This document shows, one piece after another, positions 25,933-32,424 of a stretch of DNA of 33,379 bases. Position numbers and translations under genes: made by a program. Origin of the DNA: Candidatus Peregrinibacteria bacterium RIFOXYB2_FULL_33_20 (GTDB lineage Bacteria > Patescibacteriota > Gracilibacteria > UBA1369 > GWF2-33-10); NCBI GenBank assembly GCA_001788835.1, contig MFXK01000029.1, forward strand, positions 1-33,379. The letters are read 5' to 3'. Under the pieces are notes generated by a model. The model was not told the DNA's origin. It did not search any database and saw only the letters and a list, made by a program, of their open reading frames with translations. Within the stretch, counting starts at the first letter, position 1, and each line of letters opens with the position of its first letter.

Positions 25933-26799
25933 CTACATCCTATATTCCCCCATCACCCCCTGCGGCCTGAAATAGATTAATAAAAACAAAAGAAAACCAT
26001 AAATAATTTGTTGTGTTTCAGCCATAATTGAATCAGGTAATCCAACAAAACGTAAAATTTCAGGAATTATAAAAATTATTATTGCACCTAAAACTGATCC
26101 CCAAATATTTCCAAGACCACCAAAAATTGCCATAATTAATACAAATATTGATGATATTAATAAAAATAATGATGGTTCAAGATAAGTTATGTAAGTTGCA
26201 AAAATACTTCCAGCAAGCCCAGCAAAAGTAACGCCAAGAACAAAAACTAAATGTTTATAAATTGATGTTGGATGTGCAAGATTTTCAACAACTTCACAGT
26301 TATCTCTTATTCCTTTGATCACAGTACCGTATGGAGATTTGATAATTTTACGAAAAAACCAGATTGTAAAAAGTAATAAAAACAAACACAGTAGAAAAAA
26401 CTTCCATTTCTCAAAAAAATTAACACCAAAAATTTCAATAGCTGGTATTCCCTTGATCCCCAAAGTCCCATTAGTTAATGATACCAAATTAAGCATTAAA
26501 TTATAAACAATTAAGGCAAAAGCAACCGAAACTAACATTTGGCCATCATCTTTTAATCTCAAAATAAAAATTGACGCAATAAAACCGCATATTGCAGTAA
26601 TTATTAAAGAAAAAAATAAAACTGATATAAAAGATAAATCAAAATTTTTCAATAAAATTGCAGTTGAATAAGCTCCAATTCCATAAAAAGCAGCATGGCA
26701 AAATGACATTATTCCAGTATAACCAGCAATATAATTCAAACTTATGGTCAGTATTGAGAAAATACAAACCATAATGAGAATGTGGAGGATGTAGTCCAT
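25933..26799 (-). CDS. livM: Branched-chain amino acid ABC transporter permease LivM
   Basis: The 288-residue protein has ~8 membrane segments. The LivM/LivH-type signatures are SLNYIAGYTGIMSFCHAAFY near 21, GIRDNCEVVENLAHPTSIYK near 163 (compare 'aiReNe..A...Gi....yK') and FGGLGNIWGSVLGAIII near 224. It ends in the family tail FRPQGVMG. It forms the importer channel with LivH. The gene follows livH but a four-helix-bundle gene and two repeat arrays intervene. Confidence 0.9.
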   Translation of the reverse strand: MDYILHILIMVCIFSILTISLNYIAGYTGIMSFCHAAFYGIGAYSTAILLKNFDLSFISVLFFSLIITAICGFIASIFILRLKDDGQMLVSVAFALIVYNLMLNLVSLTNGTLGIKGIPAIEIFGVNFFEKWKFFLLCLFLLLFTIWFFRKIIKSPYGTVIKGIRDNCEVVENLAHPTSIYKHLVFVLGVTFAGLAGSIFATYITYLEPSLFLLISSIFVLIMAIFGGLGNIWGSVLGAIIIFIIPEILRFVGLPDSIMAETQQIIYGFLLFLLIYFRPQGVMGEYRM

Positions 26800-26806
26800 A
26801 GAAGAG

Positions 26807-26827
26807 TACTCAGAACTCAGAGCTCAG
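26807..26827 (+). repeat. Heptanucleotide array, left flank of the four-helix-bundle gene
   Basis: Three units: TACTCAG, AACTCAG, AGCTCAG. It begins 1 base after the four-helix gene's stop codon and is inverted relative to the array at 27200-27248. Confidence 0.8.
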
Positions 26828-26828
26828 T

Positions 26829-27179
26829 TTAAAGAGTATAAATTAATTTAGAAAGCATCATTAGAATTTCCTGCAATTTAAATATTAAATCATCAAATAT
26901 TTCTTTAGAAAAATAAGCTAATTTATGTGAAATAATTAATTGTGTTTTTAATTCTCCAGCTGATCCTTTTGCTATTCCCAAAAATTGTTTAAACTCTCCT
27001 TTTGAATTTCTTTCTGCACCTTCGGCAATATTTGATGAAATAGACACAGATGACCTCCTAATTTGACTAACCAAACCATACAACTCTTCTTTAGGAAAAT
27101 TTGCAGTGATTTTATAAATATAAACCGATAAATCTACAGCTTTTTGCCACACTATTAATTTTTCATAATTTGATTGCAT
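26829..27179 (-). CDS. Four-helix-bundle protein (23S-IVS / S23 family, Avd-related fold)
   Basis: The 116-residue protein has the family pattern from end to end: MQSNYEKLIVWQKAVDLSVY, IYKITANFPKEELYGL, QIRRSSVSISSNIAEGAER and GSAGELKTQL. PF05635 includes proteins encoded in 23S rRNA intervening sequences and the Avd accessory proteins of diversity-generating retroelements. It probably forms a pentameric barrel binding nucleic acid, but free-standing copies have no proven role. I chose the ATG at 27179; a longer frame from a TTG at 27251 begins in livH and reads through a repeat array. The gene interrupts livH-livM and is flanked by inverted heptamer arrays, so it looks inserted. Confidence 0.85.
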   Translation of the reverse strand: MQSNYEKLIVWQKAVDLSVYIYKITANFPKEELYGLVSQIRRSSVSISSNIAEGAERNSKGEFKQFLGIAKGSAGELKTQLIISHKLAYFSKEIFDDLIFKLQEILMMLSKLIYTL

Positions 27180-27199
27180 ATATTTTATAATAAAGTTTC

Positions 27200-27248
27200 T
27201 ACTGAGTTCTAAATACTGAGCACTGAGTACTGAGTACTGAGTTCTATT
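27200..27248 (-). repeat. Heptanucleotide array, right flank of the four-helix-bundle gene
   Basis: Seven units in register on the plus strand: TACTGAG, TTCTAAA, TACTGAG, CACTGAG, TACTGAG, TACTGAG, TTCTATT. The last unit overlaps the livH stop codon. Confidence 0.85.
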
Positions 27249-28098
27249 CAAACACTCCCTTCGGTCTAAAAACCAAAAACAATGTCAACAACGCAAATGC
27301 AATTGTATCCTGCCATATTGAACCAAAAAAATAAATTCCAAAATTTTCAATTATTCCTAACATCATAGCTCCAGCAATCGCTCCTTTTACTTTTCCCATA
27401 CCACCAATAACACATGCAACAATAATTTTCAAAATAATATGAAATCCATATATCGGCCTAATCCCAATTTCAAGTGAGATCAAACTTGCCCCAATAACAG
27501 ATAAAAAAGTCGCAATAAAAAAAACATAATTCATAACAGACTCATAATTTATACCAACAGTCATAGCTAAATCATTATTTTGACCAACCGCCTTAATTGA
27601 CATTCCGAATTTCATTTTATTCATCATAAATTCGAATAAAATGCCTACTATAATAGTTACGGCCAAAATAACTAATTGATTATAAGTTATAAATAAATTA
27701 AAAAATTCATAACCTTGTGACAAATTATCATGAATTGAAATTGATTTACCCCCATTTCCAAATATAAGCGACATAACATTTTGCAAAACTATCAAAAGTC
27801 CAAATGATGCCACAATCATTGATACTGAACTCGTTTTCTTTTTTTGAAGCGGACTATAAAACATTTTCCAAAACAAAATTCCAACAAATCCAAAAATAAT
27901 ACTTGATAAAATCATGCTTAGAAAAAAATTCAACCCAACTGAATATCGAAAAACATAAGTAATATATGCTCCAAAAAAAGCCAAACTTCCATAAGCAAGA
28001 TGATAAAACCTAACAGAAGAAAATATCAAAGCAAATCCTACTGATATCAGCGCATATAAACCACCAACAATTATACCGTTAAGTAAAACTTGTATCAT
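27244..28098 (-). CDS. livH: Branched-chain amino acid ABC transporter permease LivH
   Basis: The 284-residue permease has ~8 membrane segments. It shows the LivH start (LLNGIIVGGLYALISVGFAL), the cytoplasmic loop MKFGMSIKAVGQNNDLAMTV near 155, ACVIGGMGKVKGAIAGAMML near 229 and the end FRPKGVFE. Its stop codon is directly followed by a heptamer array. It lies between livK and the inserted four-helix gene. Confidence 0.9.
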   Translation of the reverse strand: MIQVLLNGIIVGGLYALISVGFALIFSSVRFYHLAYGSLAFFGAYITYVFRYSVGLNFFLSMILSSIIFGFVGILFWKMFYSPLQKKKTSSVSMIVASFGLLIVLQNVMSLIFGNGGKSISIHDNLSQGYEFFNLFITYNQLVILAVTIIVGILFEFMMNKMKFGMSIKAVGQNNDLAMTVGINYESVMNYVFFIATFLSVIGASLISLEIGIRPIYGFHIILKIIVACVIGGMGKVKGAIAGAMMLGIIENFGIYFFGSIWQDTIAFALLTLFLVFRPKGVFE

Positions 28099-28109
28099 TA
28101 AATTATTTA

Positions 28110-28147
28110 TTCCCCTCTCTTTGAAGAGAGGGGTTAGGGGTGAGTTT
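28110..28147 (+). repeat. GAGAGGG hairpin repeat, copy 3, behind the livK stop codon
   Basis: TCCCCTCTC-TTTGAA-GAGAGGGG-TTAGGGGTGAGTTTT. Read from livK (minus strand), AAAACTCACCCC begins 1 base after the stop, the same relation as copy 2 has to livF. It may act as a terminator or processing hairpin within the operon. Confidence 0.8.
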
Positions 28148-28148
28148 T

Positions 28149-29297
28149 CTACTTCATTATCTCAAACTTTCCATCCTTCAAAACCATCAAGTTTGGCAAA
28201 ATTGTACCGTCACCATTTGAATCAAACTTAGTCTTACCAGCAAGTCCATCATATTCTGGCATTGTATATAACCATTCTTTAATCTCACTAGCATCATATC
28301 CAACATTTTCAATGGCATTTTTCATAATCACAATTGAATCATAAGCCAATACTGCATAAGCTTTTGCTGTTGATTCCTGCCCAAATTTGACTTTAAATTT
28401 ATTTAAAAAATCCTGCACAGATACTTTTGATTCATCTGCTGAAGTCATTGCAATTATTTCTCCATTGCTAGCTTCTTTTGCTGTATCAAGATATTCCTTG
28501 CTAGTCATTATATCAGTGCCAATTTCAGGAACATTAATAGCTAATTCATATTTTTGTTTAGTAATTAAACCACCAGTAACACCACCATTTGCAAAATTTA
28601 AAAAAACCTCAGGCTCTGATTCTTTCATTTTCGTTAAGCTTGTTTTGAAATCAGTTGTATCTGGATTAAAAACCTCATCAAAAACCACTTCAAGCCCTTT
28701 AACTTTAGATTTATCTATTATTTTTTGTCTATATGCTTGTGCAAAATCAGTATTTTCAGATAGAATTGCTATCTTTTTATATTTTGTAGAAATATAATCA
28801 ATTAAAACTGTACTAGCTAATTCATCACTTGGAGCGTTCCTAAATCCGAAATCTCCTCCAGCCAAAGTAATTTCTGGGCTTGTTGATACGCTTGAGAAAA
28901 TCACAACTTTATTGGCATTGGCAATTGGCGCAACTGCCAAATATGATCCGCTACAACTATGAAGTAGAATTACCTGGACTTTATCACTTGAAATTAATTT
29001 ATTTGCCGCAGTTACAGCTTTCGAAGGATCACACATATCATCTTCAGCAACTAATTCAACTTTTCGACCTGCAAATACTGGATTTTCATCCAAAAACAAT
29101 AACACTGCATTTCTCATATCAACTCCCAAAGATGCCAAATTACCAGTTAAAGGTCCAATAAAACCAATATTCAAAATCTCTTGAGTATTGCTAGTTGCTT
29201 GCTCATCAGTATTTTGCGGTTGTGCTTGAAGGCAAGAAAATAACACAAAACTCATGACTATCATAAGGACAAGCATCCCTAAAAATTTCTTTTTCAT
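28149..29297 (-). CDS. livK: Branched-chain amino acid ABC transporter substrate-binding lipoprotein LivK
   Basis: The 382-residue protein has a lipoprotein signal (MKKKFLGMLVLMIVMSFVLF, then SC) with lipidated Cys at ~22. A type I periplasmic-binding fold follows: LNIGFIGPLTGNLASLGVDM near 42, AVTAANKLISSDKVQVILL, and the repeated Rossmann halves FASVLIDYI-type (here TVLIDYISTKYKKIAILSE). It captures Leu/Ile/Val or a related ligand outside the membrane; ligand specificity cannot be read from sequence. It is 90 bases downstream of ilvC and probably cotranscribed. Confidence 0.88.
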   Translation of the reverse strand: MKKKFLGMLVLMIVMSFVLFSCLQAQPQNTDEQATSNTQEILNIGFIGPLTGNLASLGVDMRNAVLLFLDENPVFAGRKVELVAEDDMCDPSKAVTAANKLISSDKVQVILLHSCSGSYLAVAPIANANKVVIFSSVSTSPEITLAGGDFGFRNAPSDELASTVLIDYISTKYKKIAILSENTDFAQAYRQKIIDKSKVKGLEVVFDEVFNPDTTDFKTSLTKMKESEPEVFLNFANGGVTGGLITKQKYELAINVPEIGTDIMTSKEYLDTAKEASNGEIIAMTSADESKVSVQDFLNKFKVKFGQESTAKAYAVLAYDSIVIMKNAIENVGYDASEIKEWLYTMPEYDGLAGKTKFDSNGDGTILPNLMVLKDGKFEIMK

Positions 29298-29387
29298 AAA
29301 GCTTAAGATTAAATGAATAAAAATACTTTCAAAACACTTTTTATTTTAATACCAACCATAAACCTAAGGCAAATGTTTTTTACTATA

Positions 29388-30440
29388 TTATTCCTTCCAA
29401 TTCTCAGGCCTTAATTTTCTCACCTCGCTACCTGCTCTCCACATTTCAGAATTTTTAATTTCATCAAGTTCTTTATTTAATTCCTCTCTATAATTAGGTT
29501 TACTATTTTTGTCCAAAACTATTTTTGCTTCTGTGCCATTTTTTACACTTTCATATAAATCACTGAAAACTGGAGCAACTGCATCACGAAACTTATCTTT
29601 CCAATCCAAAGCACCACGTTGAGCTGTTGTTGAAATGTTTGCATACATCCAATCCATACCTTTTTCTCCTACCAACTTAATCAAACTTTGAGTCAACTCT
29701 TCAACTGTTTCATTGAAAGCTTCGCTTGGTGAATGTCCATGTTTTCTAAGTTCGTTATATTGCGCTTCCATAACACCAGTCAAAGCCCCGACCAAAATGC
29801 CGCGTTCGCCAGTTAAATCGCTATAAACTTCACTTTGAAAAGTTGTTGGGAACAGATAACCAGAACCAATTGCAATTCCAAGAGCTATACATTTTTCTTT
29901 CGCCTTGCCTGTTGCATCCTGAAACACGGCATAACTGCTATTAATTCCACTACCATTTAAAAAATTTCTGCGAACTGATAATCCTGATCCTTTTGGTGCG
30001 ACTAAAACGACATCGACATCAGAAGGTGGAATTATACCAGTTAATTCTTTATAAGTAATTGAAAATCCATGAGAAAAATATAAAGTTTTTCCAGCTTTTA
30101 AATGTTTTTTTATGCTTGGCCACAATTCTTTTTGACCTGCATCAGATAAAAGATATTGCAAAACAGTCGCCTTCTCAGCCACTTCTTCCAATTCAAATAA
30201 AGTCTTACCTGGAATCCAGCCATCAGCAACAGCCTTATCCCAACTCTTAGAACCTTTTCTTTGCCCAACAATTACATTTATTCCATTATCTCGTAAATTC
30301 AAAGACTGACCAGGACCTTGGACCCCATAACCTAAAATTGCAACTACTTCGTCTTTTAAGACTTCTTTTGCTTTCGCAAGTGGGAACTCTTCCCGAGTTA
30401 CAACATCTTCTGTAACTCCACCAAAATTGATTTTTGACAT
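29388..30440 (-). CDS. ilvC: Ketol-acid reductoisomerase IlvC
   Basis: The 350-residue enzyme converts acetolactate or acetohydroxybutyrate to the dihydroxy acid in valine and isoleucine synthesis. It has dinucleotide-binding GYGVQGPGQ near 37, an NADPH-type loop GQRKGSKSWDKA near 59, FSHGF with the catalytic His, and metal ligands in SDLTGERGIL and EAFNETVEEL. The wording (GGVTEDVVTREEFPL, WMYANISTTAQRGALDWK, RKLRPEN) closely resembles the Bacteroidota/chlamydial-type KARI rather than the classic Firmicutes form. No ilvB, ilvD or ilvE is in the window. A promoter and a palindrome precede it. Confidence 0.93.
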   Translation of the reverse strand: MSKINFGGVTEDVVTREEFPLAKAKEVLKDEVVAILGYGVQGPGQSLNLRDNGINVIVGQRKGSKSWDKAVADGWIPGKTLFELEEVAEKATVLQYLLSDAGQKELWPSIKKHLKAGKTLYFSHGFSITYKELTGIIPPSDVDVVLVAPKGSGLSVRRNFLNGSGINSSYAVFQDATGKAKEKCIALGIAIGSGYLFPTTFQSEVYSDLTGERGILVGALTGVMEAQYNELRKHGHSPSEAFNETVEELTQSLIKLVGEKGMDWMYANISTTAQRGALDWKDKFRDAVAPVFSDLYESVKNGTEAKIVLDKNSKPNYREELNKELDEIKNSEMWRAGSEVRKLRPENWKE

Positions 30441-30467
30441 AGATAAGAAATTTTAAATTTTAAACAT

Positions 30468-30491
30468 GTCATTCCTGCAAAAGCAGGAATC
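30468..30491 (+). repeat. Palindromic repeat in the ilvC leader
   Basis: GTCATTCCTGCAAAAGCAGGAATC, next to two ATTTTAA heptamers, lies between the ilvC -10 box and its start codon. It would form a hairpin in the 5' leader. Confidence 0.8.
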
Positions 30492-30499
30492 TTACTATT

Positions 30500-30528
30500 A
30501 AGATAAATCAATTACTAAAATTAGTCAA
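30500..30528 (-). promoter_or_regulatory. Promoter of ilvC (and probably livK-livH-livM-adh)
   Basis: On the minus strand TTGACT (30528-30523), a 17-base spacer, then TATCTT (30505-30500). The start of transcription should fall near 30493, giving a ~50-base leader containing the palindrome. Confidence 0.5.
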
Positions 30529-30556
30529 AATATATCATCAAATTTATTCCAGATAG

Positions 30557-30585
30557 TTGACTTTATACTGATAAAAGCTTAAACT
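30557..30585 (+). promoter_or_regulatory. Promoter of the TrmB-like gene at 30668
   Basis: TTGACT at 30557-30562, 17-base spacer, TAAACT at 30580-30585. It diverges from the ilvC promoter; the two -35 boxes form an inverted pair (AGTCAA-N28-TTGACT). Confidence 0.5.
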
Positions 30586-30610
30586 TATTCTGTCGGAGAT
30601 GATCGTCAAC

Positions 30611-30660
30611 AACTCACTTATCCCCTGGCCCCTTTTCTCTCTTGGAAGAGAGACAAGGGG
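30611..30660 (-). repeat. GAGAGGG-type hairpin repeat, copy 4, in the regulator's leader
   Basis: On the minus strand: CCCCTTGTCTCTC-TTCCAA-GAGAGAAAAGGGG, then CCAGGGGATAAGTGAGTT, a diverged member of the family. Its plus-strand end AAGGGG lies 7 bases before the ATG at 30668 and is the only Shine-Dalgarno-like sequence there. Confidence 0.6.
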
Positions 30661-30667
30661 AAATAAT

Positions 30668-31438
30668 ATGCTTACAAAATTCCTCAAATCTATCGGACTA
30701 TCTGAAAAAGAAGCACAAATATATTTAAGCATGCTTGAAATTGGCTCTAATGGAGTGAGTGTCATTGCAAAAAAATCAAATTTAACAAGAACTACTGCAT
30801 ATTCAGTATTAGAGACGCTTCAAAAGAAAGGATTTGTAACTTTTTATGAAAAAAATAAGATCAAATATTATTCAGCAGAACAGCCTGAAATTATCAAATA
30901 TATTTTAAATCAAAAAGAAAATGAATGCAGAAAACAGGAAAAAGAATTTCAAAACTTACTGCCTGAATTTGAAAGTTTAATTAACAAAAATCAAATTTTA
31001 CCAAAAGTTAAATTTTTTGAAGGGCTTGATGGCATTATAGAAATTTACGAAGACACGTTAAAAAATAACAAAAGCAAATTAGCTTATTCCTCAATTCCAA
31101 ATGTACAAAACGAAAAATTAAAAAAATACATTCAGGAAGATTATTTAAGCAAAAGAAAAAAATTAAAAATAAATGTTCGAGCAATTTTTCAAGATACCCC
31201 CGAATCTAGGGAATTTATAAAAAACGACAAATTTCTACTCAGAGAATCGCGTTTAGTTCCAGTTTCACAATTTCAATTCAGAAGCGAAATCAATATTTAT
31301 AAAAACAAAATAGCCATGATGTCTCTTGATGCCAATTCAATGCACGGAGTAATCATCGAAAGCGAACCAATTGCCGAAACCCAAAAAGCAATATTTGAAG
31401 TGGCATGGATGAATGTTAACAGCAATTTACTTTATTAA
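30668..31438 (+). CDS. TrmB-like transcriptional regulator, divergent from ilvC
   Basis: The 256-residue protein has an N-terminal winged helix (FLKSIGLSEKEAQIYLSML, recognition region TRTTAYSVLETLQKKGFV), a coiled linker (~85-115) and a C-terminal domain with VKFFEGLDGIIEIYEDTL and INIYKNKIAMMSLD...HGVIIES. It parallels the paralogue at 5912-6673 throughout. I chose the ATG at 30668, because the frame's earlier ATG (30599) would translate the hairpin repeat. Its divergent placement makes control of the ilvC-liv-adh unit likely. An effector such as a branched-chain amino acid is only a guess. Confidence 0.78.
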   Translation: MLTKFLKSIGLSEKEAQIYLSMLEIGSNGVSVIAKKSNLTRTTAYSVLETLQKKGFVTFYEKNKIKYYSAEQPEIIKYILNQKENECRKQEKEFQNLLPEFESLINKNQILPKVKFFEGLDGIIEIYEDTLKNNKSKLAYSSIPNVQNEKLKKYIQEDYLSKRKKLKINVRAIFQDTPESREFIKNDKFLLRESRLVPVSQFQFRSEINIYKNKIAMMSLDANSMHGVIIESEPIAETQKAIFEVAWMNVNSNLLY

Positions 31439-31439
31439 G

Positions 31440-32285
31440 TTATTTCAATTGTGATTCCAAGACTAATTCTCTTCTAAGCCATACTGCATATTCTGAGATA
31501 TGATCAATATTATTTAAAGCAATTTGAAGCATTTTCGCGTCTTCCATTGCTATTGCAGTTAATAAATTTGCAACATTATGATTTGCAAATGAAACCAATC
31601 TTAACACGTCAAAATCTTCTATATTTTTTACAATTTCAAAATCCAACAACAATCCATGTATTTTTTCTATATTTTGAGGAGATAAATATTCACACATCTT
31701 TTCCCAAAATTTCTGCTCTTGTTGGGATGTCATATTCTCATCTAAAGAATAATCTGTTAATTCTGAAACTAAGTCCTGTACGATATGTCCTAATCCTGTA
31801 AAACCAAAAATACGGCTATATTCTTCTGTCATATGCCAAAGTAAATGTATTGATTCGGTGTCAATTTCTGGAAAATCAATCCCTGTAGGTATATCACCTG
31901 TCGATAATTTACCTTTTTCAATTGTTTGTGATATTTCTCGTGCATATGTAGTTCGCCAATCAAATATAGATAAAAGATTCCCAATTTCAACTCTAATTGC
32001 TTTTATCAAACTTTCGTTACCTGTTTCATTTTTTAAAAAATCTACTAATTTAGAATGTCGATCATTTATTATAGCTCTTAAATTCAAAAGTCTCTCTCCC
32101 AAAATAACAAGCTTATCTCGATATCCTTTAAAATATTCATCAAAATTACGTCCATTTGTATATTTTTTACCCTTTCTAGTTTCAAAAAAACTTGGTAGAT
32201 TTTGCTTATAATCATTTATTAATTGATAAATAACAAATAGATCATCCATCTCCCAGCTACAACCAGATGTTTCAATTTCTACCAT
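31440..32285 (-). CDS. Helical protein of unknown function with histidine-kinase DHp-like segments
   Basis: The 281-residue cytosolic protein is almost all helix. Two segments echo each other and the dimerisation/phospho-acceptor helices of histidine kinases: IRVEIGNLLSIFDW (~98-111) and SFANHNVANLLTAIAMEDAK (~233-252, compare 'AHDFNNLLTAI'). No ATPase domain is present, so a phosphotransfer (Spo0B- or HPt-like) role is only a speculation. It ends 1 base after the convergent regulator gene and lies ~130 bases downstream of the repeat protein on the same strand. Confidence 0.5.
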   Translation of the reverse strand: MVEIETSGCSWEMDDLFVIYQLINDYKQNLPSFFETRKGKKYTNGRNFDEYFKGYRDKLVILGERLLNLRAIINDRHSKLVDFLKNETGNESLIKAIRVEIGNLLSIFDWRTTYAREISQTIEKGKLSTGDIPTGIDFPEIDTESIHLLWHMTEEYSRIFGFTGLGHIVQDLVSELTDYSLDENMTSQQEQKFWEKMCEYLSPQNIEKIHGLLLDFEIVKNIEDFDVLRLVSFANHNVANLLTAIAMEDAKMLQIALNNIDHISEYAVWLRRELVLESQLK

Positions 32286-32398
32286 ACAATAACTAAAAAG
32301 AATTTATCATTGCATAATTAAATATTTTTTCAGGAAAGCAAAAAAAATTTGCTCACCGCTTTGCGGATTAAAGTTTAAAATAAAAATAAAAGAAAAAG

Positions 32399-32424
32399 AA
32401 AAGCTTCAAATACTTAAGCTTTAG
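32399..32424 (-). terminator. Hairpin and T-rich tract at the end of the repeat-protein gene
   Basis: On the minus strand AAAGCTT-N9-AAGCTTT overlaps the TAA stop and is followed by TCTTTTTCTTTTATTTTT. It fits an intrinsic terminator with a weak stem. It also starts 10 bases beyond the end of the last variable-region copy, where known DGRs can carry a target-recognition hairpin. Confidence 0.5.

Noticed and set aside
16396-27248. CRISPR array
   Set aside because: The repeats are 7-mers without spacers of constant length, and no cas gene is present.
27180-27251. TTG-initiated longer form of the four-helix protein
   Set aside because: It begins inside livH and reads through the heptamer array (TQYSVLSAQY); the family pattern begins at 27179.
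28387-29161. Plus-strand frames opposite livK
   Set aside because: They are antisense to a clear substrate-binding protein and show no domain; the same applies to antisense frames over clpC, nadA, ilvC and the PLP-enzyme gene.
30599-30667. Upstream ATG for the TrmB-like regulator
   Set aside because: The extra residues are a translated hairpin repeat; the domain starts at the ATG at 30668.
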